Source: Actinomycetota bacterium (GTDB lineage Bacteria > Actinomycetota > Thermoleophilia > UBA2241). From it: a stretch of DNA of 7,130 nucleotides. Position 1 is the stretch's first letter, and every line of letters begins with the position of its first letter. The position numbers were made by a program, and so were the translations under genes. The notes under the pieces were generated by a model. That model saw only the letters and a program-made list of their open reading frames with translations, had not been told where the DNA came from and searched no databases. This document shows positions 1-5,051 of this stretch, piece by piece. The stretch lies in contig JAPLCL010000212.1 of assembly GCA_026392265.1 (NCBI GenBank), forward strand, positions 1-7,130. Reading direction: 5' to 3'.

Positions 1-881
1 AAGAGCAGGTGCGCCTCGTCGAAGAAGAACACGAGCTTGGGCTTCTCGAGGTCGCCGACTTCGGGCAGCTCCTCGTAGAGTTCAGCGAGCATCCACATGA
101 GCGCGGTGGAGAACAGAGTGGGCTTGTCCTGCACCGCCGGCAGCTCCAGGCACGAGATCACGCCGCGACCGTCGGGCGCGACCCTGAGCAAGTCGGTGAT
201 CTCGAACTGAGGCTCACCGAAGAACTCAGTACCGCCGCCGTCCTCGAGGCCGACGAGAGCTCGCAGGAGCACCCCCACCGTGGCCGAGGCGAGGCCGCCG
301 ATGCCGGCCAGCTCGGCCTTGCCGGCCTCGGAATCGAGGAAAGTAAGCAGGGCGCGCAGGTCGCTCAGATCAAGGATCGGGAGGCCCTTCTGATCGGCGT
401 AGCGGAAGATCAGGCCGAGGCTCTGCTCCTGCGTCTCGTTGGCTTTCAGCACCTTGGCCAGCAGCTGAGGGCCGAAGTCCGAGACTGTTGCGCGCACCGG
501 CACGCCCGGCCCGATGCCGCCGAGGGCGAGGTACTCCACGGGAAAGGCCGCCGGCGCGAAGGGGATGCCCAGCTCGGCGGCACGCTTGGCCGCCGGGCCG
601 TCCGTCGCGCCGGGAGCGGCGAGGCCCGAGAGGTCGCCCTTGACGTCGGCCACGAACACCGGCACGCCGGCGCTCGAGAGCTGTTCGGCGAGCCCCTGGA
701 GGGTCTTGGTCTTACCGGTCCCGGTGGCGCCGGCCACGAGACCGTGACGGGTCATCATGCCCAGGGGCACAGTGACTACGGCCTCCGCAGCCACGACCCC
801 TTCGTGCACGCCGCGGCCGAGGTCGAGGGCCGGCCCCTGCGTGGCATAGGCCGCGGCGATCGTCTCGGCAAAGTCGGCCAT
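1..881 (-). CDS. HerA-like/DUF853 P-loop ATPase, 3' end cut by window edge
   Basis: The reverse strand reads open from an ATG at 881 to the left edge (293 codons plus two bases). A Walker A motif GATGTGKT lies at residues 51-58, the family-typical DVKGDLSG at 79-86, and a Walker B stretch LVFFFDE at 283-289 followed by AHLL just before the edge. This order and sequence match the DUF853 family (E. coli YjgR type), relatives of the HerA/FtsK hexameric ATPases. Members are usually around 500 residues, so roughly the last 40% is probably missing. The biochemical role of DUF853 proteins is not settled; DNA translocation is inferred from the HerA relationship. The ATG overlaps the mscL stop by one base (TGATG), indicating co-transcription and translational coupling. 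No membrane segment or signal peptide is visible. Family assignment is confident, function is not. Confidence 0.88.
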   Translation of the reverse strand, partial: MADFAETIAAAYATQGPALDLGRGVHEGVVAAEAVVTVPLGMMTRHGLVAGATGTGKTKTLQGLAEQLSSAGVPVFVADVKGDLSGLAAPGATDGPAAKRAAELGIPFAPAAFPVEYLALGGIGPGVPVRATVSDFGPQLLAKVLKANETQEQSLGLIFRYADQKGLPILDLSDLRALLTFLDSEAGKAELAGIGGLASATVGVLLRALVGLEDGGGTEFFGEPQFEITDLLRVAPDGRGVISCLELPAVQDKPTLFSTALMWMLAELYEELPEVGDLEKPKLVFFFDEAHLL

Positions 882-1285
882 CAGGCCGCCTCGTACTGCT
901 CGGAGCCGCAGAAGGCGCACTTGCGCGCCCCGTGCGGGATCTCACTGAGGCACTCCGGGCACTGCTTGGTCTCGGGATCGGCGCCGCGCGCACGGCGCTC
1001 GGCAAGCTTGTTCATGGGAGCGACCACGACGAAGTACACGGCGGCCGCGACGAGCAGGAACGTGATGAGCGCGTTGATGAACAGGCCGTACTTGAAGATG
1101 CTGCCGTTGATCGTGAACGCCAGGCCGGAGAAGTCCGGCTTGCCGAAGATCGCCGCGATGAGCGGCGTGATGAGGTTGTCCACGAAGGCCTTGACGACGG
1201 CCCCGAAGGCGGCGCCGATGACCACGGCCACGGCCAGGTCGATGACGTTGCCCCGCAAGATGAAATCCTTGAAGCCTTTGAGCAT
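881..1285 (-). CDS. mscL: large-conductance mechanosensitive channel MscL with C-terminal zinc ribbon
   Basis: This 134-residue protein is a homopentameric inner-membrane channel that opens under membrane tension and releases solutes during hypo-osmotic shock. The N-terminal amphipathic helix MLKGFKDFILRGN is followed by the conserved stretch NVIDLAVAVVIGAAFG (13-28) that begins TM1 (about 15-45). A periplasmic loop spans about 48-65, and TM2 (about 67-90) ends at the usual APMNKL. Instead of the plain charged helix, the tail carries CPEC at 109-112 and CAFC at 123-126, a treble-clef or ribbon-type zinc site. The start is supported by GGAAGGGAG a few bases upstream. The stop shares a base with the downstream ATPase start. 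A weak possible promoter (TACCAT on the minus strand at 1365-1360) lies upstream but is not convincing. Channel identity is near certain; zinc binding is inferred from the four cysteines. Confidence 0.97.
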   Translation of the reverse strand: MLKGFKDFILRGNVIDLAVAVVIGAAFGAVVKAFVDNLITPLIAAIFGKPDFSGLAFTINGSIFKYGLFINALITFLLVAAAVYFVVVAPMNKLAERRARGADPETKQCPECLSEIPHGARKCAFCGSEQYEAA

Positions 1286-1423
1286 GGCGCTCCCTTCCGG
1301 CGATTCTCACGAACGACCCAGGCGCCCTCAGCGGCGTGTGGACCCTGCTCTTGGACGCCATGGTACCCCGGCCCGGCGGCAGCGGAAAAGGGGCGCCGCC
1401 GCTTCTCCCCCGGATCAGCGGCC

Positions 1424-1452
1424 TTGTACGGGGCAGATGCCCCCGCTAGACT
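1424..1452 (+). promoter_or_regulatory. candidate sigma70-type promoter upstream of leader ORF and rsgA
   Basis: TTGTAC at 1424-1429 and TAGACT at 1447-1452 are separated by 17 bases. The -10 fits the actinobacterial TAnnnT pattern; the -35 is a partial match. A transcript starting near 1459 would carry a leader of about 240 bases before the rsgA ATG and would include the short ORF at 1497. Pattern match only. Confidence 0.35.
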
Positions 1453-1496
1453 CGTTGCGCTCTCCTGCCCATCGCCCGACGCGCGGAGGCGACTTC

Positions 1497-1556
1497 ATGA
1501 CTGCCAGTGTTCTCGACAACTCGATCGCGTCACCCCTCGCGAGGGTAGCGTCGTAG
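1497..1556 (+). CDS. possible 19-residue leader peptide upstream of rsgA
   Basis: An ATG at 1497 opens a 19-codon frame (MTASVLDNSIASPLARVAS) ending in TAG at 1554-1556. It has a textbook ribosome-binding site, GGAGG at 1485-1489 with a 7-base spacer, stronger than that of rsgA itself, and a candidate promoter about 45 bases upstream. It lies alone in the 414-base spacer between mscL and rsgA, 143 bases before rsgA. The peptide has no recognisable domain, membrane segment, or run of one regulatory amino acid. Its second half contains a 12-bp palindrome. It could be a leader peptide that couples ribosome behaviour to rsgA expression, a small protein, or chance: GC-rich DNA gives many short frames, and this frame is also open far upstream. 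The signals are seen; translation is inferred. Confidence 0.3.
   Translation: MTASVLDNSIASPLARVAS
1534..1545. repeat. perfect 12-bp palindrome in the rsgA leader
   Basis: CCCTCGCGAGGG is its own reverse complement and sits inside the leader ORF, about 75 bases after the predicted transcription start. It could be an operator or the base of an RNA hairpin. Two weaker 5-bp stem-loops follow at 1562-1576 and 1626-1640 (CCGGG/CCCGG). Otherwise 1557-1699 holds nothing I recognise. Confidence 0.35.
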
Positions 1557-1699
1557 TCTCTCGCTCGTCCTGAGCGTGGTGTCTCGCGGTCGCCCCCATC
1601 GCGGCCTTCTCGTCTCTTTCGTCCGCCGGGTGACGCCCGGGCGCGGCCGTCCGCCACGTCCGCACCGTGACGGAACCTGACGGAAGGGCATATCCCACC

Positions 1700-2875
1700 A
1701 TGGACAAGAGACAGCGCAGGAGACTGCGGGACCTGCTCGCCGGCCTCGACGTGGGCGAGCGCAACAGACTCACCAAGCGCGCCGCGAAGCTGCACAAGGC
1801 GGCGCTGCGGACCATGACCGGCGACGCGCGGCGCCCGGAGCTGCAGGACTTCCTGCTGCGGCTCCTCGACGAGCAGGAGAAAGCGGCGGCCGGCTTCGCG
1901 GCGGCGCCCAGCGTCGCCGCCCCAACGGCCGGTATGGACGGCAGCCGCCGCGGCACCGTTGTCGCGGTGACCGCCGGCGCCTGCGTCGCGCAGGCCGGCG
2001 ACGACGCCCTGGACGCGGTGCTGCCCGCCGACCTCACGCGCCGGCAGCAGAGCGGCCTGGCCGTCGGCGACGAAGTGTTGCTCGAGCCGTTCGGCGAGGG
2101 TCACCGCGTGACCGCGGTGCTGCCTCGCCGCAGCCTGCTCACGCGCGCCGACCCGCACGACGCGCGGCGCTCACGGGCGATCGCCGCCAACGTCGATATC
2201 GTCGTCGTGGTGGTGGCCGCGAAGGCGCCGCCGCTGCACCCGCGGCTCATCGACCGCTACCTCGTGGCCGTCGAGCGTTCGGGGGCTCGGGCGGCGCTCG
2301 TCGTCAACAAGGCCGACCTTCTGGACGACGACGAACGGCGCGACGTGCTCGCGCTGCTGCAGCCGTATCGCGGTCTCGGCTTGCCGGTGCTTCTCTGCAG
2401 CGTGACCGACGGCGAGGGCATCGAGGGGCTTCGCGATGTGCTTCACGGAGCGACCTGCGTCTTCGTCGGCCAGAGCGGCGTAGGCAAGTCGTCGCTGCTG
2501 AACGCCTTGCACGCGACGGCCGCGGCCAGGACCGGCGCGGTCCGCGCCGGTGACGGCCGCGGCCGCCACACCACCTCGTCGTCAAGCCTGTACGAGCTGC
2601 CCGGCGACATCCGCGTCATCGACACGCCGGGCATCCGCCGGTTCAGCGTCGACGACGCCGACGCGGTAACGCTGGCCGACGGTTTCACCGAGTTCGCGCC
2701 GTATGCGGCGCGCTGCAGGTACCGCGACTGCGCGCACACCCACGAACCCGGCTGCGCGGTCAAGGCAGCCGTCGACGACGGCGCTATCTCTCGCCGCCGG
2801 TACGCGAGCTACCGCAAGCTGGTCGACGGTGACGACGACCCGCAGCAGAGCGCCGGGGCCGAGACCACGGTCTGA
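1700..2875 (+). CDS. rsgA: ribosome small subunit-dependent GTPase RsgA (YjeQ)
   Basis: RsgA is a GTPase that acts late in 30S subunit maturation. From the ATG at 1700 the protein has 391 residues. The G motifs occur in the circularly permuted order that defines the family: G4 NKAD at 203-206, then G1 GQSGVGKSS at 257-265, the G2 region GRGRHTT at about 286-292, and G3 DTPG at 308-311. The C-terminal zinc motif is exact: C339, C344, H346, C352 (CX4CXHX5C). An OB-fold region occupies about 80-145. About 75 N-terminal residues, rich in Arg/Lys and helical in character (MDKRQRRRLRDLL...), precede the OB fold and make it longer than the usual 300-350. A GTG at 1667 would add 11 residues but has no ribosome-binding site; GGAAGGG at 1682-1688 precedes the ATG with an 11-base spacer, so the ATG is preferred. 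It is transcribed divergently from mscL and convergently with sodB. Confidence 0.96.
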   Translation: MDKRQRRRLRDLLAGLDVGERNRLTKRAAKLHKAALRTMTGDARRPELQDFLLRLLDEQEKAAAGFAAAPSVAAPTAGMDGSRRGTVVAVTAGACVAQAGDDALDAVLPADLTRRQQSGLAVGDEVLLEPFGEGHRVTAVLPRRSLLTRADPHDARRSRAIAANVDIVVVVVAAKAPPLHPRLIDRYLVAVERSGARAALVVNKADLLDDDERRDVLALLQPYRGLGLPVLLCSVTDGEGIEGLRDVLHGATCVFVGQSGVGKSSLLNALHATAAARTGAVRAGDGRGRHTTSSSSLYELPGDIRVIDTPGIRRFSVDDADAVTLADGFTEFAPYAARCRYRDCAHTHEPGCAVKAAVDDGAISRRRYASYRKLVDGDDDPQQSAGAETTV

Positions 2876-2895
2876 AGCCAGAGGCTGCCGCACGT

Positions 2896-2933
2896 GGCAG
2901 AGGCCGGCGGGCTTGCGCCCGCCGGCCTCTGCC
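2896..2933. terminator. perfect 17-bp hairpin between convergent rsgA and sodB
   Basis: GGCAGAGGCCGGCGGGC (2896-2912) and its exact reverse complement (2917-2933) enclose the loop TTGC. It begins 20 bases after the rsgA stop and ends 36 bases before the sodB stop. It can fold in either transcript, so it probably serves as a bidirectional terminator. There is no T-run on either side, as is common in high-GC bacteria, so strict Rho-independent termination is not assured. Confidence 0.7.
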
Positions 2934-2969
2934 TGTACCCACCCGGCCTCAGGGGTCGGCGTCCCTCGG

Positions 2970-3572
2970 CTACCTCGCGTTCGCCAGGTTTGCCGCCGCG
3001 AAGTCCCAGTCGACGAGCTTGTCGAAAAACGTCTGCGTGTACACGGGGCGCAGATTCTGGTAGTCGAGGTAGTAGGCGTGCTCCCACACGTCGACGACGA
3101 GCAGAGGGTTCACGCCCTGCGCGGTCGGCATCTCGGCGTTGGGCGTGCTCACGATCCTGAGCTCGCCGTTGTCGGCCACCAGCCACACCCAGCCGCTGCC
3201 GAAACGTCCCACGGCGGCCGCCTTGAAGTCCTCGACGAACTTCTCGTAGCTCCCGAAGGTCGCGGTGATCTTGTCGCCCAGCTCGCCGCTCGCGGCGCCG
3301 CCGCCGCCCGGCTTCATGCCGTTCCAGAAGAACGTGTGGTTCCACACCTGCGCGGCATTGTTGAACACCGGCTGCTTGTCGGGCTTGCCGGCCACGGCCA
3401 TGATCACGTCTTCGAGCGACTTACCCTCGAGATCGGTGCCGGCCACCAGCTTGTTGAGCGTGTCGACGTAGGTCTTGTGGTGCTTGCCGTAGTGGAAGCT
3501 GATCGTCCGTGCCGAGCAGGCCGGTTCAAGAGCGTCTTCCGCGTACGGGAGCGGCGGCAGTTCGAATGCCAT
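2970..3572 (-). CDS. sodB: superoxide dismutase, Fe type
   Basis: This 200-residue cytoplasmic enzyme converts superoxide to oxygen and hydrogen peroxide. The four metal ligands are all present: H27 (in FHYGKHH), H79 (in WNHTFFW), D161 and H165 (in DVWEHAYY). The N-domain segment NNAAQVWNH (71-79) carries Q75, placed as the active-site Gln of E. coli FeSOD, and the C-domain has Ala at the position where MnSODs carry that Gln. This favours iron, although cambialism cannot be excluded. Length is typical and there is no signal peptide. The start is fixed by a strong AAGGAGG four bases upstream of the ATG. It is the last gene of a five-gene operon, 19 bases after the second Rieske protein; the 17-bp hairpin lies downstream. 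Confidence 0.97.
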   Translation of the reverse strand: MAFELPPLPYAEDALEPACSARTISFHYGKHHKTYVDTLNKLVAGTDLEGKSLEDVIMAVAGKPDKQPVFNNAAQVWNHTFFWNGMKPGGGGAASGELGDKITATFGSYEKFVEDFKAAAVGRFGSGWVWLVADNGELRIVSTPNAEMPTAQGVNPLLVVDVWEHAYYLDYQNLRPVYTQTFFDKLVDWDFAAANLANAR

Positions 3573-3591
3573 CGGTCCTCCTTGTCGTTGG

Positions 3592-3981
3592 TCAGATGTC
3601 GACTTCTACGGCGCCGTCGGTGACGCGCGCCGGATACGTGTGCAGATCGTGCACACGGGTCTTCCACTGCAGTCTCTTCTCCAGCTTGAAGTACCGCCGC
3701 ACGGGCTCCGGGATGGCGGCCTCGTCGCCCATGTCATGGTCCAGGGGCCAGCTCAGGTTCTTGCCGCTGCGGATGTCGAACTGGCCGTCGTGCAGCGGGC
3801 AGGTGAGGATCCAACCCTCCAGTGACCCTTGATCCAGAGGAGCGTTCTGATGGCCGCAGCGCCGGCTTACAGCATAGATGTCGCCGGCGTACTCGCAGAG
3901 GCAGATCTCGCGGTCCTCGGCGCGCACGTACTTCATGCCGCCGGCGGCGATGTCGTGGAGCTTCGCTACTTCGTGCCACAT
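3592..3981 (-). CDS. Rieske [2Fe-2S] protein with internal insertion (second Rieske of operon)
   Basis: A 129-residue soluble Rieske protein, probably a one-electron carrier. Box I is C42-G-H44 and box II is C61-P-L-H64, 16 residues apart; these are the four cluster ligands. There is no second cysteine pair, so it resembles ordinary Rieske ferredoxins. Between box II and the final strand (YPARVTDGAVEVDI) lie roughly 40 residues, including WPLDHDMGDEAAIPEPVRRY and a basic aromatic stretch, where small Rieske ferredoxins have about 15-20. Two further cysteines (C27, C29) lie near the N-terminus. There is no membrane anchor or Tat signal and no oxygenase catalytic domain. The ATG at 3981 follows the reductase stop by 7 bases, with GGTGAGG upstream. 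Its partner is not identifiable from sequence; position suggests electron delivery to or from the reductase, or to a downstream acceptor. Confidence 0.9.
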   Translation of the reverse strand: MWHEVAKLHDIAAGGMKYVRAEDREICLCEYAGDIYAVSRRCGHQNAPLDQGSLEGWILTCPLHDGQFDIRSGKNLSWPLDHDMGDEAAIPEPVRRYFKLEKRLQWKTRVHDLHTYPARVTDGAVEVDI

Positions 3982-3988
3982 CTCGGCC

Positions 3989-4315
3989 TCACCCCTCGTC
4001 CGGTGGGAACTGCGGCAGGCTGTCCGGATCGGTGACGTCCGTGTGGACGAAGAGCCCGCACCAACAGCGCTTCATCTTGTCGAAATGCTCGCGATGGAAG
4101 GGGATGCAGGGGCAGACGATCGCCCTGTCGTCGGCGCGCACGCCGGTGCGCCCCTGGCAGGGGCAGTACGGCGCCCCGTGATCCTGTTCCAGCTTGACCT
4201 CCTGCTCCAGCAGGAAGTCCGCGAGCTCTGCGTCTGGGGTGAACTTGTAGCCGAGCGGGCCGACGACGCGCTCGTAGAGGTATCTGAGGGAGTCCTTGCG
4301 CTCCGCGCTGCCCAC
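3989..4315 (-). CDS. ferredoxin:thioredoxin reductase catalytic (beta) subunit-like protein
   Basis: In this family a [4Fe-4S] cluster next to a redox disulfide passes electrons one at a time from ferredoxin to a protein disulfide. The 108-residue protein has the three signature cysteine pairs: C51-P-C53, C68-P-C70 and C84-W-C86, followed by GLFV. It also has IPFHREHF (71-78) between the second and third pair. In the photosynthetic enzymes I recall CPC-X16-CPC-X8-CHC; here the spacing is X14 and X13, and the His of the last pair is Trp. No variable (alpha) subunit is encoded here, in line with the stand-alone forms of non-photosynthetic bacteria and archaea. The start is GTG at 4315, three bases after the glutaredoxin stop; only a G-rich stretch serves as ribosome-binding site, so translation is probably coupled. 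The glutaredoxin next to it is the likely disulfide partner (inference). Confidence 0.92.
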   Translation of the reverse strand: MGSAERKDSLRYLYERVVGPLGYKFTPDAELADFLLEQEVKLEQDHGAPYCPCQGRTGVRADDRAIVCPCIPFHREHFDKMKRCWCGLFVHTDVTDPDSLPQFPPDEG

Positions 4316-4318
4316 GGC

Positions 4319-4579
4319 TCAGCCCCCCCAACCCTTGAGATGCTCGAGGAACTTGTCTGGGCTGTGGCCCACGATCACCTCGCCGTTGATGACCACCACG
4401 GGGAAGCGCCGGCCGCCGCTGAGCTTGTAGGCCTTTTCGGCGACCTCGTCCTGCTCGTCGACGGGAAGCGTATCGACGTCGACGTACTCGAAGGCGATCT
4501 TGCTGTCGGTGAACCACTGCTTGGTCTTGCGACACCAGGGGCACGTGCTCAAAGCGTAGACCCATACATCGTCAGTCAT
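4319..4579 (-). CDS. glutaredoxin-like protein, CPWC active site
   Basis: An 86-residue single-domain thiol-disulfide carrier. The redox motif is C13-P-W-C16 at the end of the first strand, the cis-proline is P60 (in RRFPVVVINGE), and the closing GHSPDKFLEHLK fits the glutaredoxin C-terminal helix. It has CPWC where classical glutaredoxins have CPYC. The dithiol form allows full two-electron exchange. It starts with ATG two bases after the upstream Rieske stop, with AAGGAGG eight bases before the start, and ends three bases before the reductase start. No glutathione enzymes or thioredoxin are in the window, so the neighbouring ferredoxin-type reductase is the natural electron donor (inferred). 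NrdH or mycoredoxin relationships are possible alternatives, since high-GC Gram-positives use such proteins. Confidence 0.93.
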   Translation of the reverse strand: MTDDVWVYALSTCPWCRKTKQWFTDSKIAFEYVDVDTLPVDEQDEVAEKAYKLSGGRRFPVVVINGEVIVGHSPDKFLEHLKGWGG

Positions 4580-4581
4580 CG

Positions 4582-4902
4582 TCAGGCCTCCTTCAGCTCG
4601 ACGAAGACCTTACCGTCCTCGACTCTGGTCGCGAAGGTGTCGAGGCTGAGCTCCGGCGCGTCGATGAACTGCCCGGAACGCACATTGAAGCGCCAATCGT
4701 GACACGGGCAGGTGATGACGTCTCCCTCCAGCTTGCCCCCTTCGAGAGGGCACGCCATGTGCCCGCACTTGTTGGCGATCGCGAACAACTCGCCGTCAGT
4801 GCGCACGAGGAGGACGCCTACACCCTTTGGATAGACCGGCACGTAGGCGCCGTCACGTACCTTGCTGTCGTCGATGGTGGGGACCCATTGAGGTCCGGAC
4901 AC
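4582..4902 (-). CDS. Rieske [2Fe-2S] ferredoxin with extra cysteine pair (first gene of operon)
   Basis: A 106-residue soluble Rieske ferredoxin. The ligands are C46-G-H48 and C65-x2-H68 with 16 residues between. C51 and C67 give the pattern CxHxxC...CPCH, which in bc1/b6f Rieske proteins forms the disulfide bracing the cluster; most free Rieske ferredoxins (CxH...CPLH type) lack it. The C-terminus FATRVEDGKVFVELKEA is the usual closing strand. There is no membrane anchor, Tat signal or fused domain. The start is GTG at 4902 (no ATG is available nearby), supported by GGAAGGGGTGAG about five bases upstream. It leads the operon, two bases before the glutaredoxin. The 149 bases upstream hold a possible hairpin but no convincing promoter, so the transcription start is unknown. 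Confidence 0.93.
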   Translation of the reverse strand: MSGPQWVPTIDDSKVRDGAYVPVYPKGVGVLLVRTDGELFAIANKCGHMACPLEGGKLEGDVITCPCHDWRFNVRSGQFIDAPELSLDTFATRVEDGKVFVELKEA

Positions 4903-4925
4903 TGCTCACCCCTTCCACGTGGCTT

Positions 4926-4958
4926 GGCTCTCCGCTCGAGGACCCGTGGGGCGGAGCC
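4926..4958 (-). other. possible hairpin in the leader of the redox operon
   Basis: GGCTCTCCGC (4926-4935) can pair with GCGGAGCC (4951-4958) through eight base pairs with a two-base bulge, around a 15-base loop. It lies 24 bases upstream of the GTG of the first Rieske gene. It could be an mRNA 5' structure or a terminator remnant of the nitroreductase gene. GC-rich DNA often yields such pairings, so support is weak. The rest of 4959-5051 holds G+C-rich inverted segments and no clear promoter. Confidence 0.22.
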
Positions 4959-5051
4959 TGTCTCGCCGGCGCCAGGCCGGAGGGCGGCGCCCGCCGCAGC
5001 ACGGGTCGCTAGCGGAACTACCCGGGCTCGCGGCGAGGCAAACTGTCGCGC

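Noticed and set aside
1360..1388. Possible mscL promoter on the minus strand (TACCAT with TTTCCG 17 bases upstream)
   Set aside because: The -35 hardly resembles consensus, and such matches are expected by chance over this distance.
9..1556. Very long plus-strand open frame (515 codons) at the left end
   Set aside because: It runs antisense through the DUF853 ATPase and mscL, both of which have clear motifs on the minus strand. Its composition (His, Arg, Glu, Gly-rich without motifs) is that of an antisense shadow in GC-rich DNA.
1667..1699. Earlier GTG start for rsgA
   Set aside because: Adds 11 residues without family similarity and has no ribosome-binding site, while GGAAGGG precedes the ATG at 1700.
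1415..2158. 247-codon minus-strand open frame opposite the start of rsgA
   Set aside because: Covers the leader and OB-fold part of rsgA in antisense; no domain or ribosome-binding site of note.
2703..3623. 306-codon plus-strand open frame across the rsgA end and sodB
   Set aside because: Overlaps two confidently identified genes and the terminator hairpin; low-complexity Arg/Val/Leu composition.
4323..4329. Run of seven C near the end of the glutaredoxin gene, considered as a frameshift site
   Set aside because: Both the glutaredoxin and the following reductase are complete and in their expected frames; no extended product makes sense.
3878..4702. 274-codon plus-strand open frame opposite the redox operon
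   Set aside because: Antisense to four genes with intact cysteine motifs; no recognisable domain.
4975..5048. Possible promoter for the redox operon (TTTGCC and TAGTTC on the minus strand)
   Set aside because: The -10 lacks the final T and the -35 is poor; not enough to annotate.
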